Source: Luteolibacter sp. (GTDB lineage Bacteria > Verrucomicrobiota > Verrucomicrobiia > Verrucomicrobiales > Akkermansiaceae). From it: a stretch of DNA of 42,683 nucleotides. The stretch covers positions 1 through 42,683 of the forward strand of contig JAUYNL010000080.1 of the NCBI GenBank assembly GCA_030696085.1, written 5' to 3'. The position numbers and the translations under genes are program-made. Below, one piece after another: positions 17,425-26,623 of this stretch (the stretch's first letter is position 1; each line of letters begins with the position of its first letter). The notes under the pieces are model-generated. The model saw nothing but the letters and a program-made list of their open reading frames with translations, did no database searches and was not told where the DNA came from.

Positions 17425-17568
17425 TGCCGCGCTCGATGCCGCCCTCGTCAGCGGAGCCAATTTACCGAGGGTGTTGCCTGCGGTGCGGCCCAGCATTTGC
17501 GGCAGGCCGCAGGAGGTGGCGGAAAACGCCAATGCGGTGAGACAAATCCATTGGAGCAGGCGTTTCAT
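17416..17568 (-). CDS. Putative 50-residue lipoprotein
   Basis: It starts at the ATG at 17568. Residues 1-20, MKRLLQWICLTALAFSATSC, look like a lipoprotein signal peptide ending in a cysteine (lipobox ATSC, weaker than the L-x-x-C consensus). The mature part is about 30 residues (GLPQMLGRTAGNTLGKLAP...), resembling entericidin-like small lipoproteins in size and style but not clearly homologous. The gene sits between tsaE (overlap 9 bases at the 3' ends) and the fucosidase. No function can be given. Confidence 0.55.
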   Translation of the reverse strand: MKRLLQWICLTALAFSATSCGLPQMLGRTAGNTLGKLAPLTRAASSAALF

Positions 17569-17640
17569 CAGGCGAAGGAACGGTATTTCTCGGCAGTGAG
17601 TCAAGCCGGAGATGGGATTCCGGTAAAACGCAGGATTGCC

Positions 17641-19398
17641 TCAGGGTTGCGGAAGCAACTCGACTTTGCGCACGTTGAGAGGATGCCAGCCGTCCACCAC
17701 CGGGCGCAGGGTGAGGGTGGTTTTCTCATCCTTGCGCAGGATGACTTCCCCGACATGGGTAGGTTGAAACGATTTGTAGCTCCCGGTTTTTGGAACTGAG
17801 TAGGCGAGTTTGCCGATTCCCTGGATCATCAGGACCGAGCCCCCGGATGGTGCGGCGGCTTCGATCTGGATCAGATATTTCCCGTCCTTGTCGGCACGCA
17901 GGTTCCATGAGACGGAATCCTTGGGATTGGTCCAGTAGCCGATGTTCGCCACGCCATCCTGATCCTGTGTTTTCACGTCCTCTCCCTCGAAATGAGCGTC
18001 TTCTGGGAGCAGGCGGATCACTCCGTCCTTGTCAGCGGAAACCGGCGTCTCCGCAATTTCGGGTTTGCCCTGGATGAGCATTTTGATCGTCGAGCAAATC
18101 GCATCCGGCGCGGTGGCGGGCAGTGACAGGATCGGGCCGTTTTCGTCGGTTTCGACGGTGAGTTTCGTTCCCCCCGCCAGCAGTTCCGCGGACTTCACGG
18201 GATTGGAGAGTCCCGGGACCTTGAGTTTTCCGTCCTCCGGCCAATCCAGCACATGCAGATAGAGAATCGTGTCATCGCCGGCCGGCTTGGCGGTGCGGCG
18301 GCCCCAGGAGAGTTTTTTGAAGGGGCTGGCGTGCGTGCCGTAGATCGATTCGCCATTGATCTTCATCCATGCGCCCAGTTCCTTGAGTCGCTTGACGCAC
18401 TCCGCAGGGATCTCACCTTCGGCGGTGGGCCCCACGTTGAGCAGGTAGTTGCCGCCCTTGCTGGCGATGTCCACCAGATTGGTGATTAGGGTGGAGAGGG
18501 GTTTCCAGTTGTGGTCGTCGCTTTGGAAGCCCCAGGTGTCGTTCATCGTCATGCAGGTCTCCCAGTCGCGACCGGGAAAACCGGTGGCCGGGATGTGCTG
18601 CTCGGGGGTTTCCGTGTCGCCCTTGTATCCACCGCCGAGGCGGTTGTTGTGGATGATGCCGGGTTTCAGCGTGAGAAGGGACGCGAGTTTCGCCGCGTGC
18701 TCCGGTGTCATCAGGTGGGGAGTGTCCCACCACAGCACGTCCGGTTGATAGCGGGTGAGGATTTCCCGGGTTTGCGGCACGGCGATTTGCTCCATGTAGG
18801 AATCGAAATTTCCCTTGTGCGCGTCATCCCAGCCCTCGCCATCCTTGTAACCGGATTTGGCTCCGCCGGGATGCACCCAGTCCTGGGCCTGGGAATAATA
18901 GAGTCCGAATTTCAGCCCTTGGGCGCGTGCGGCCTTCGCCAGCGGGCCGATCAGGTCCTTTTTCCATGGTGTCGAGTCCGCGATGTCCCAGTCGCTTGCT
19001 TCTGAAGGGAAGAGGGCGAAGCCGTCGTGGTGCTTGGAGGTGATGACCACGTAGCGCATGCCCGCCTCCTTGGCGAGAGCGGCCCATGCGGCTGGATCGT
19101 ATTTCACCGGGTTGAAATCCTTCGCATAGGCCCGATAGCGAGCCACCGGAATTTTTCCGTGCCGCATGATCCATTCGCCAATGCCGCCGATCGGTTTTCC
19201 GTCATAGTGACCGGCGGGAACCGCATAGACGCCCCAGTGGATGAACATGCCGAACTTCGCCTCGCGCCACCACGCCATGCGCGCGTTCCGCTGCTCCGCC
19301 GTCTCCCGGGAATGGGGATCCCCCTCAAGTGCCGTGGCGGTGTTGCCCAGCGTTGCGATGACTGCGACGAGCAGTGCGATCAAGGGCTTGCTTTTCAT
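17641..19398 (-). CDS. Secreted alpha-L-fucosidase (GH29)
   Basis: This 585-residue protein starts at the ATG at 19398 (a TTG two codons upstream is less likely). MKSKPLIALLVAVIATLGNTATA is a Sec signal peptide. The GH29 (beta/alpha)8 barrel follows: WWREAKFGMFIHWGVYAVPAG, YVVITSKHHDGFALF, LKFGLYYSQAQDW, and PDVLWWDTPHL, whose Asp (near residue 223) occupies the nucleophile position. The region GGNYLLNVGPTAEGEIP is also GH29-typical. The last ~150 residues look like a beta-sandwich/carbohydrate-binding addition. It would cleave terminal L-fucose from glycans outside the cytoplasm. It lies on the same strand as, and downstream of, the Verru_Chthon-like gene and a secreted unknown, but no fucose catabolic genes adjoin. 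Confidence 0.94.
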   Translation of the reverse strand: MKSKPLIALLVAVIATLGNTATALEGDPHSRETAEQRNARMAWWREAKFGMFIHWGVYAVPAGHYDGKPIGGIGEWIMRHGKIPVARYRAYAKDFNPVKYDPAAWAALAKEAGMRYVVITSKHHDGFALFPSEASDWDIADSTPWKKDLIGPLAKAARAQGLKFGLYYSQAQDWVHPGGAKSGYKDGEGWDDAHKGNFDSYMEQIAVPQTREILTRYQPDVLWWDTPHLMTPEHAAKLASLLTLKPGIIHNNRLGGGYKGDTETPEQHIPATGFPGRDWETCMTMNDTWGFQSDDHNWKPLSTLITNLVDIASKGGNYLLNVGPTAEGEIPAECVKRLKELGAWMKINGESIYGTHASPFKKLSWGRRTAKPAGDDTILYLHVLDWPEDGKLKVPGLSNPVKSAELLAGGTKLTVETDENGPILSLPATAPDAICSTIKMLIQGKPEIAETPVSADKDGVIRLLPEDAHFEGEDVKTQDQDGVANIGYWTNPKDSVSWNLRADKDGKYLIQIEAAAPSGGSVLMIQGIGKLAYSVPKTGSYKSFQPTHVGEVILRKDEKTTLTLRPVVDGWHPLNVRKVELLPQP

Positions 19399-19467
19399 CC
19401 CCAACCATACGAAATCCCGGGAACTCCTCTTACATTTGTTTCCGAAGAATCCTTGAGGAAGTGGCCC

Positions 19468-20136
19468 TCAATCCTTGTAGGTGGCGATCTGCGGCCTGCC
19501 GGACGCGGGATCGACATAGGCCACAATCAGATAGCGCATTGCGGGAATGAATCTCAATACGCTATTTTTAACGGTTCTCCAGGTAGTGGCATCCTGCTGG
19601 AACTGGAAGACCACCGGGGCCATGTTGAAATCGTCGCGCTCCTTCGGCATTGGCACACCATGGGTGCGGCCTGGCGTGAGCATCACCTTGCTTTCTCCGA
19701 TCACAAAGCGGATGTCCTTGTTATGGAAATTGGCGACGAAGGCTCCGCCGTCTGGAAAATTCTTAGGCGAATCCTCAATGACGAGAATTTTCCATTGGAG
19801 CGCATTGGCGGAAACTTCGGGATTTGCGCCGGACCTTACGAACATCAGGATCACGGCGCTCGCCTGGGGAGGAATCGTTGCCGTGGCGGCCGGCTTGCGT
19901 TTATCGGGCGTGAGGAAGGCGATGATGTTATTGGTGGCGGAGCAAGCAATCGGCGCGGAGATCGAACTGTTTGAAAGCGGACATGTGAGTTCAGTCCCCT
20001 TGGCAGACAGGGTGAGCACGGTGGCCGAATCATCGGAACCACCAAATGATATGAAGCGGCAGCGAACTGCGCGGGCATCCTGGCCGCTCACCATGGTGGG
20101 AAGCAGGAGCGTGAGGGAAAAAAGGATGGAGCGCAT
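19468..20136 (-). CDS. Secreted protein of unknown function downstream of the Verru_Chthon A-like gene
   Basis: From the ATG at 20136 the product has 222 residues and starts with a signal peptide (MRSILFSLTLLLPTMVSGQDA). The mature part looks all-beta, with two cysteines (AVRCRFISFGG, LTCPLSN, and PIACSATN a little later). I recognise no domain. It starts 32 bases after the stop of the 1227-residue pseudopilin-like gene on the same strand and is probably co-expressed with it, so it may be a secreted partner. That is inference from position only. Confidence 0.78.
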   Translation of the reverse strand: MRSILFSLTLLLPTMVSGQDARAVRCRFISFGGSDDSATVLTLSAKGTELTCPLSNSSISAPIACSATNNIIAFLTPDKRKPAATATIPPQASAVILMFVRSGANPEVSANALQWKILVIEDSPKNFPDGGAFVANFHNKDIRFVIGESKVMLTPGRTHGVPMPKERDDFNMAPVVFQFQQDATTWRTVKNSVLRFIPAMRYLIVAYVDPASGRPQIATYKD

Positions 20137-20168
20137 GGTTGGATGGTAGTCTTGTGGAATTGGAGCGA

Positions 20169-23100
20169 TCAGATTTCCTTGGTGGAAAGCCAACGGAACG
20201 AAATAACCTGGAAGCGACGGCCAAAAGCCTTGTTGGCGTTGCTGGTCAGGACTGCGGGTGCGATTTCCGCCTTGTCCGCGGCATCGACGTAATCCGGCAC
20301 GCGCTGGATGACAGCCTCACAGGTGGCTGCGGCGATGGGATTGTTGGCGGAATCCCGCGCTTCGCCATAACCACGGATCGTGAAGGTGTCCGAGCGCGGG
20401 GTGGCGGCGTTGCCTAGGACCGAGAGGATGTCCGCCTGACTGAGGTATCCGGGAGCGCCCTGATGGCTCGCGCCGGCGCCTGCCTTGGCATTCTTATATT
20501 TGTAGGTGGAAACGGCGGCTTCGGGGATGCTAAAGCCGGCTCTGGTATTGGGCTCATTGGCGATGCTTGCATTCAGGTTCGAGTCATCGATGGCCTGTTG
20601 CAGGGCACCGCGCTGGGCTTTTTCCTCCGAATTGGGGCCGAGACGGCGGTTCACGAACTCTGACATCGAGAGGAATGGTCCGCGCTCCCGGACTTGCTTG
20701 ACGATGTTGGTGGCCAGGGTTTCCAAATCGGCTTCCGAATATTCTCGGGCACCCAGCCAGTAGGCTTCCGTGGGATCTCCGCCATCCGCTGCGGATTCGC
20801 TGACGGGAAGGCGGAAACGGCTGATTCGGGCTTCATGATTGCTGACGTCCGTGGTCTTGAGGTTGGTGAAAGTGGATAAGGATCCAGTTCCAGTGTGGTT
20901 GCTCTTTTTGGGGTTGTTGAAGGCGGACTTTGAATCGTGGATCGAACCCAGCATCGCCTTCCACGCGGCGACAGAGGTGGAGTTGATGTTGAACGCGCCA
21001 TTCATCACCTGCCACGCGGCGACCTTGGTGTGGGCATCCGGAGCGGTAGCCACGGTCGAGAGTTCGGCATCCTTCTTCCCGTCAGGGGTGTAAAGGGCCA
21101 GGCGTGGGTCCACCAGCGGCTTGCCCGCGATGAAATTATTGACCAGTGAAGCCACCGTGACACCTCCTGGATCGAATGATGTGTTCCGATCTGAGAATCC
21201 GGAGAAATAGAAATGATCGTAGAGGGCGAGGTTGAGCAGATACGAGTGATCGAGATAGGGGTAGGCATCACCGCTGGTAGAAAGCGTGGAGGGATCCAGC
21301 AGCGGGTGTGCCCATGAGTTGCCGATCGGCTGGGCGAAACGCGGCAGATAGATCGAGGAGCCTCCGGGATTCGCGCCGTTCAGGCTGACGAGCGTCTGGA
21401 GCGGGGCGATCGGAACGTCATACTGCACGCCGAACATGGAGCCGTTGGTATCCGTGTGGCCGGAGATGAATTGGCTGCGTCCACTTAAATTCTCGGCTGC
21501 AACCAAGCTGTCGGTGATACCATTGAGCGGTTGTAAGTCGATTTCGTGTGAGGAATTGGCGGGGTGCTGGCTGACGACCTTTTGGGTCGAAGCCCCGATA
21601 TTGGCATGCGCAAAGCACCATGGTTTGGTGGCAAGGCGGCCGTCTTCAAGACCGGGATCACGGCCGCCGGAAGTGGACTTGCCTTGAACGGTGAATAGGG
21701 CGAAGGGATTTACATTCTTGAGACTTCCGATCTCTGTGGTCGAGCGATCCACCAGGTCTTGTGCGAGCACATGGCCGGTCTTGGGATATCGCAGCGGCAT
21801 CGTGGCTCCATTGTCGCTCATGTAGTTCATCAGACCATCAGGAGTTTCGAAATCCATTTCGATGGCGTTGACCTCCGTAGGGGTGGTGGAACCCGGCAGA
21901 GTGGCTGACATCTTGATGAGGAACTTGCTGTTGGCGCGGGCTATGTTCTTTGGAATGAATTCGACGTGAATCCGATCATCCCAGGCAAGTCCCAGCCCGG
22001 ACTGCCAACGCCCGTTTTCGGCATCGCCATCGATCGCGTAGGCTCCTGTCAGGTTGTCGGCGTCGAAACCTATGCCGTTACCCCTCCAGCCGGGACGGGC
22101 GTCGATTTTGGTCGTTATACCTGTATCTACATAAATATCCCAAAATTTCCGATCCCCGAGGTCCGTTTGATAGGTGCGGGCCGGATCGATAAAGGGGGAG
22201 AACAGTTTCACTTCCCCGGGCATCAGGCGAAAAGTCGTGTTATTCGCCGGGGTATTCAGATTCATTCCGAAGATCTTGTCCTTCTTTCCATCATGGTTAT
22301 CGCCATACATGGTTTCGAGTGGGACGAAGTCACTGCTTTGAGCCCCCCCGTTCCGGAAAATCTTCATCGAGAAGGGCACATGGATGAACTCCACGCGCAG
22401 ACTGGAAAATTCGAGCGTGACGTTGTAGGGATTGTGCAGGGTGACAACCGGGGTGTAGAGGAGGTGCAGGTCGTAATCGTATTTCGAATTGCGGAAATGA
22501 AAATCCTGCGGGCCATGCAGGGCCGGCGCCGATTCCGGATTACGTAGATCATCCTTATCCGGATCCACATCCTTCATGGCAAGGTCCAGCGGTCCCGTGA
22601 CTTTGTTGATGGGGGGCAGATTCTTATACAGATCGCGGCCCACCAGGCTGAAGACCACCTGGACTTTCGCAAGGGTGGGCAGCATCACCAAGCCAGGGGG
22701 AGGAGTGGGGTTGACCGTGGTATTTCCGGCTGTGGTGGTCAGCGCCGACCAAGTGCTCGGGGCATGGGCTCGGAGCAACGGCGCCCCGCCTGACGAGCCG
22801 AGCCGGGCGCTGTCCAGCGGGAGGCGGGCGAACTGGTGCAAGGAATCCCACCGGGGATCGGATGGCGCATCGGCTATGCTCATTCCGAGGCGTGAATTGT
22901 AAACGCCGCTCCCCGCATAGGGAGTAGGAAGGGTTGGCGTGTTGGCGAGCAGGTTGAAATCTTCCTTGAGCCCGCCGACTGCCGTGTCTGTGAACAAACC
23001 GACGGATGAGGAAGTCACGTCATGGGTGAGGGGTTTGAGCAGGTTTCCCGTTCCGGCGGCGAGAGTCTCGGCGGCGAGTCCGAAATTGAGGCGGCTGATG

Positions 23101-23852
23101 CCTTTTTTAATGGTCGCGTGGCCTGTTGAGTCCTGCTTGAAGTAGCTCCTTTCGAGCGCTGAAAGGGTGGGAATGGCTGAAGTGTTCGGGCGGACGCCCG
23201 ATCCCAATTGAGTGGTTTGCCTGCCCTTGGTGGGACTGGTTTCTTCGGTATAGGAGGTGTTGATGCGGACCTTGACCCCTTCGTCCATGACGGCCCATGC
23301 GAAGGCCCCGCGGGTTTTGCCGCCGGCGGTGGGCACCTTGGTGGCTTTCACGATATCTCTCGCGGGAGCTCCCACGCCGAGGGATCCTTCGTCCCAGAGG
23401 GTGGCGGGATTGGTGGCGGCAATGCCCGCGAAAGTGGGGCTCGCCGCTGCCTTGCCATCGAGACTGGAAGCCATCCAGCCGACGAATTTTTGATCGCGCG
23501 CGGCTGATTCAAAGTCCGCCGGAGTGGGCAGGTTTGCGGGGTCGAAGGTCCGGGATTTCCACACGCCGGTGAGGCGCGGATTGGCGATGGTTTCACTCAA
23601 CACGTCCGCCCGGGCGGTGATTCGCTGGTCCGGCCCGGCGGATTTCTGCAAATCACCTATCGCCAGTATGAGGGCCATCCGTGCGTTTGCACGGGCCGTC
23701 GCGATGGCGTCAGTCTGGCTTGAGCTTCGCAGCGAGATGGTCGCCAGAGAGAGCAAGCCTACGGCGATCACCGTGAGAAGCATCATGAGTGAGAGCGTGA
23801 TGACCAGCGCGAAGCCGCGCGTCCATGTCTTGGGTTTGTCGGCGATTTTCAT
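20169..23852 (-). CDS. Verru_Chthon cassette protein A-like giant with PilX/GspK-type N-terminus
   Basis: The product has 1227 residues from the ATG at 23852 (a TTG at 23870 would add 6). The N-terminus RGFALVITLSLMMLLTVIAVGLLSLATISLR is a prepilin-type leader and helix of the PilX/GspK sort: Arg-Gly-Phe, then a long hydrophobic helix followed by Ser/Arg. The rest is large, extracellular in character and rich in Asn/Ser/Thr/Pro. The C-terminus (EADLETLATNIVKQVRERGPFLSMSEFVNRRL) resembles the GspK-like helical end. Size and start match the Verru_Chthon cassette A family of Verrucomicrobia, which usually sits with B, C and D pseudopilins. None of those is here; only a small secreted gene follows. 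It is probably a surface or secretion-tip component; the function is not established. Confidence 0.88.
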   Translation of the reverse strand: MKIADKPKTWTRGFALVITLSLMMLLTVIAVGLLSLATISLRSSSQTDAIATARANARMALILAIGDLQKSAGPDQRITARADVLSETIANPRLTGVWKSRTFDPANLPTPADFESAARDQKFVGWMASSLDGKAAASPTFAGIAATNPATLWDEGSLGVGAPARDIVKATKVPTAGGKTRGAFAWAVMDEGVKVRINTSYTEETSPTKGRQTTQLGSGVRPNTSAIPTLSALERSYFKQDSTGHATIKKGISRLNFGLAAETLAAGTGNLLKPLTHDVTSSSVGLFTDTAVGGLKEDFNLLANTPTLPTPYAGSGVYNSRLGMSIADAPSDPRWDSLHQFARLPLDSARLGSSGGAPLLRAHAPSTWSALTTTAGNTTVNPTPPPGLVMLPTLAKVQVVFSLVGRDLYKNLPPINKVTGPLDLAMKDVDPDKDDLRNPESAPALHGPQDFHFRNSKYDYDLHLLYTPVVTLHNPYNVTLEFSSLRVEFIHVPFSMKIFRNGGAQSSDFVPLETMYGDNHDGKKDKIFGMNLNTPANNTTFRLMPGEVKLFSPFIDPARTYQTDLGDRKFWDIYVDTGITTKIDARPGWRGNGIGFDADNLTGAYAIDGDAENGRWQSGLGLAWDDRIHVEFIPKNIARANSKFLIKMSATLPGSTTPTEVNAIEMDFETPDGLMNYMSDNGATMPLRYPKTGHVLAQDLVDRSTTEIGSLKNVNPFALFTVQGKSTSGGRDPGLEDGRLATKPWCFAHANIGASTQKVVSQHPANSSHEIDLQPLNGITDSLVAAENLSGRSQFISGHTDTNGSMFGVQYDVPIAPLQTLVSLNGANPGGSSIYLPRFAQPIGNSWAHPLLDPSTLSTSGDAYPYLDHSYLLNLALYDHFYFSGFSDRNTSFDPGGVTVASLVNNFIAGKPLVDPRLALYTPDGKKDAELSTVATAPDAHTKVAAWQVMNGAFNINSTSVAAWKAMLGSIHDSKSAFNNPKKSNHTGTGSLSTFTNLKTTDVSNHEARISRFRLPVSESAADGGDPTEAYWLGAREYSEADLETLATNIVKQVRERGPFLSMSEFVNRRLGPNSEEKAQRGALQQAIDDSNLNASIANEPNTRAGFSIPEAAVSTYKYKNAKAGAGASHQGAPGYLSQADILSVLGNAATPRSDTFTIRGYGEARDSANNPIAAATCEAVIQRVPDYVDAADKAEIAPAVLTSNANKAFGRRFQVISFRWLSTKEI

Positions 23853-24030
23853 AAAGTTGTGTATGGGCAATGTAATCTCCGGCTCGTCGGCATTTCAAGG
23901 GGAAATATTTCAGAAGGTGGGAATTGCACCAATTTTGGGTATCGATAGCCACTCCCCTGGGTGCGTTGCCCCACATTGGCGGATGATTTCCGGCTGACTT
24001 CCCCGTGGCCATCTCCCCTGGTATGGCGGT

Positions 24031-25452
24031 TTAGAGTTTGAAGAACTCTTCCCACTCCTTGCGGGGAGGGGTGCCGGCGAGCAGTTGGTTGGCTAGCTTG
24101 TGGTTGGTGATCTGCCGGGTCTCCGGATCGAATTCCAGTTTGGAGTTCACCCGTTGTGCGATGACGCCGATGGCCATGGCCTGGCAGAGCGGGCCGGCCA
24201 CGGCGAAGGAGGAGCGGCAGGTTTCCCGGCCTTGGCAGGCGAGCAGGAAGTTCCCGTAATGGTTGGACGGGCTCTTGGGGATGTCCGGCAGCTTGGATTT
24301 CATGTCCTTGCCTTTTTCGCCGATGATTTCGAGCGTGCTGCCATGGGAGCCACCTTTGAAAATGTGGTCCTTGGAATAGATGATCTTTCCGGGCGGACGC
24401 ACCTTGGTATCAATCGAACCGGTGGATGGCGGCGGGATGTTGGGATCGACCACCGAGTCACCCATGTCCGCAGGGAGTGGCGGCAGGTTATTTTGGCCGT
24501 CATACCAGGTTAGTTCCACGGGAGGCATCGCGCCGCGAGCAGGGAAACGGAAGGCGAGTGTGGATGCCTGTGGGAAAATGAAGCTGTTATGGCCCTCCAG
24601 CATCACGGCTTCCACTTCGGTGGGCAGGCCGAGTTTGAGGAACTCATGGGCGGTGTCGAAGATATGCGCGCCCCAGTCACCGAGGGCGCCGTTGCCGAAG
24701 TCGTACCATGAGCGCCATTCGCCATTGATATATCCCTTGTTGTATTCGTGGAACTTCGCCGCTCCCAGCCAGGTATCCCAGTCGAGGGTGTCGGGAATCT
24801 CCTGCTTGGTCAGGTAGTCGGAAACCGTCATGCCGTGCCAGCGGCGTTTGGAGTTCATGAAGGCGGTGATTTTGGTGACATCCTTGATGATGCCCCTGTC
24901 CACCCATGCTTTGAACTGGAAGTAGTTGGCCTCCGAGTGGCCCTGGTTGCCCATTTGCGCGGCGACCTTGTATTTTTTCTCGGCGTCCATCATGAGTTGG
25001 ATTTCGCGGAAACTCTGGCCCATGGGTTTCTCGGAATAGACGTGTTTGCCCAGCGACATGGCGAGCATGGCGATCGGGAAATGCGCGAAGTCCGGCGTGC
25101 CGGCGGTGACGGCTTCGATGTCCTTGCCCATTTTGTCGAACATCTGGCGGAAATCCTGGAAACGGGGGACATCCGGAAACATCTTGAGGATGCCCGCGGT
25201 GTGAGGGGCACCCATGTCCGTGTCGCAAAGAGCGACGATTTCCGCGAGTCCCGTCTTGTGGAGTTCCTTGATGATCTCCGCGCCTCGGTTGCCGATGCCG
25301 CAGCAGGCGAGTTTCACCTTCTGGCCGGGAGACGCTCCGAATGCCAGACGGGGCGTGAAAAACGCGGCGGTGCCGGCGGTGAGGGCTCCCTTGACGAACG
25401 AACGTCTGGGGATGAATGGCGTGGATTGGCGGGTTTCTTGGCTCGAATTCAT
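24031..25452 (-). CDS. Tat-exported Gfo/Idh/MocA family oxidoreductase
   Basis: The product has 473 residues from the ATG at 25452. RRSFVKGALTAGTAAFFTPRLAFGA is a twin-arginine signal peptide, so the folded NAD(P)-bound enzyme is probably exported. The Rossmann part shows KLACCGIGNRGAEIIKELHK and the family motif SEKPMGQSFREIQ with the catalytic-site Lys-Pro. The C-terminal alpha/beta domain carries WRSWYDFGNGALGDWGAHIFD, typical of the large exported subgroup in Planctomycetes and Verrucomicrobia. These usually oxidise or isomerise sugars and polyols; the substrate is unknown. It is upstream of the Verru_Chthon gene on the same strand but separated by 178 bases. Confidence 0.94.
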   Translation of the reverse strand: MNSSQETRQSTPFIPRRSFVKGALTAGTAAFFTPRLAFGASPGQKVKLACCGIGNRGAEIIKELHKTGLAEIVALCDTDMGAPHTAGILKMFPDVPRFQDFRQMFDKMGKDIEAVTAGTPDFAHFPIAMLAMSLGKHVYSEKPMGQSFREIQLMMDAEKKYKVAAQMGNQGHSEANYFQFKAWVDRGIIKDVTKITAFMNSKRRWHGMTVSDYLTKQEIPDTLDWDTWLGAAKFHEYNKGYINGEWRSWYDFGNGALGDWGAHIFDTAHEFLKLGLPTEVEAVMLEGHNSFIFPQASTLAFRFPARGAMPPVELTWYDGQNNLPPLPADMGDSVVDPNIPPPSTGSIDTKVRPPGKIIYSKDHIFKGGSHGSTLEIIGEKGKDMKSKLPDIPKSPSNHYGNFLLACQGRETCRSSFAVAGPLCQAMAIGVIAQRVNSKLEFDPETRQITNHKLANQLLAGTPPRKEWEEFFKL

Positions 25453-25646
25453 GGGTTTGATGCTCTTTGAGTGGATTAAAAATCCGGCAGCGGTGCGTGC
25501 CGCGGTATGGTGCACGCAGTGAGATACGAAATGGTGCGGGTTCATCCATCACGAATTTCAGGAATTTCCCACAGATCGACCGCCAGAATCCAGCTAGACC
25601 GACCGTCCGCCATGAAGTGGAACCGGACGGAGGACGCCAGGGCGCA

Positions 25647-26600
25647 TCAGCGGGAATGCGCACGTGGATTGAAACTGGAAACCTGGCGCAGCTTCTCCCA
25701 CAGCGCGCGTTCCTCCGCGCTCGTCTGTGCCGGGATCTGGATGGATAGAATGACAAGGAAATCACCGTGTTCGCCGGATTTCCCCTTGGGTAGCCCGCGG
25801 CCACGAATCCTCAGTTGCTGGCCATTTTCACTGCCGGGTGGAATCCGGAGCTTCACCGTGCCATCCAGCGTGGGCACCGAAACATCCGCTCCGAGCACCG
25901 CTTCCCACGGGGCGATGTCGAGTTCATGAAACACATCCGCGCCCTGGGTGCTGAAATCAGGGTGCGCGGCGTGGCGGACGCGCAGATAGAGATCGCCGGC
26001 TTCGCCTCCGCCGGAGCCCGTCTCGCCCTGGCCGGGTACTCGGATGCGCTTGCCATTGGTCACGCCCGGCGGGATGCGGACTTGAAACGTATGGGTCCTC
26101 ACGCGACCGCTGCGAGGATCGGTCATTTGCAGGGAAACCGGTCGCACCGCGCCTCGCATCGCCTCCTCCAAGGTCACAAGAATATCGCCCTCGATGTCAG
26201 CGCCGCAGTGACGGTGCGCACCCGGGCGCGGGCCGGTTTCCCCGGGAAATCCGTGGCGGCTGGCCCCACTGAAATACTGCTCGAAGAAATCGCTGAATCC
26301 GGTGCCGCCGAAGTTGAATTCGTGTGCCGCCGCCCGCCCGCCGCCGCCGGGGCGGGGGAAAGCTCCCTCGTGCTGCCAATCCGCGCCGAGGCGGTCGTAT
26401 TTCCCGCGTTTTTCCGAATCCCCCAAGACTTCGTTGGCCTCGTTGATCTCCTTGAATTTCTCCTCGGCCGCCTTTTTGTCCCTGGCCACGTCCGGGTGGT
26501 GCTTTCGCGCCAACTTGCGGAAGGCCTTCTTGATGTCAGCGGCGCTCGCATCGCGCGGCACGCCGAGGATCGCATAGTAGTCTTTGAATTCGACGGACAT
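25647..26600 (-). CDS. CbpA-like DnaJ family co-chaperone
   Basis: The product has 317 residues from the ATG at 26600. It has a J-domain (residues ~5-70) with the HPD loop in KHHPDVARD and the opening KDYYAILGVPRDASAADIKKAF. A Gly-rich linker follows (PRPGGGGR, FSGASRHG). There is no Cys-rich zinc domain. Two DnaJ C-terminal beta domains follow (DILVTLEEAMRGAVRPV, IPPGVTNGKRIRVPGQG, TLDGTVKLRIPPGSENGQQLRIRGRGLP). This is the CbpA/type B architecture: it stimulates DnaK and may bind curved DNA. No dnaK or cbpM is nearby. It diverges from the EboE-like gene with only 23 bases between start codons, so promoters must lie inside the neighbours or one start is wrong. Confidence 0.95.
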   Translation of the reverse strand: MSVEFKDYYAILGVPRDASAADIKKAFRKLARKHHPDVARDKKAAEEKFKEINEANEVLGDSEKRGKYDRLGADWQHEGAFPRPGGGGRAAAHEFNFGGTGFSDFFEQYFSGASRHGFPGETGPRPGAHRHCGADIEGDILVTLEEAMRGAVRPVSLQMTDPRSGRVRTHTFQVRIPPGVTNGKRIRVPGQGETGSGGGEAGDLYLRVRHAAHPDFSTQGADVFHELDIAPWEAVLGADVSVPTLDGTVKLRIPPGSENGQQLRIRGRGLPKGKSGEHGDFLVILSIQIPAQTSAEERALWEKLRQVSSFNPRAHSR

Positions 26601-26623
26601 GATCGGAAGAGGATGGGCTATCG

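Noticed and set aside
24677-25804. 375-codon frame on the minus strand overlapping the oxidoreductase
   Set aside because: Same strand as the Gfo/Idh/MocA gene in another frame; His/Arg-rich, no family, and spans its promoter region.
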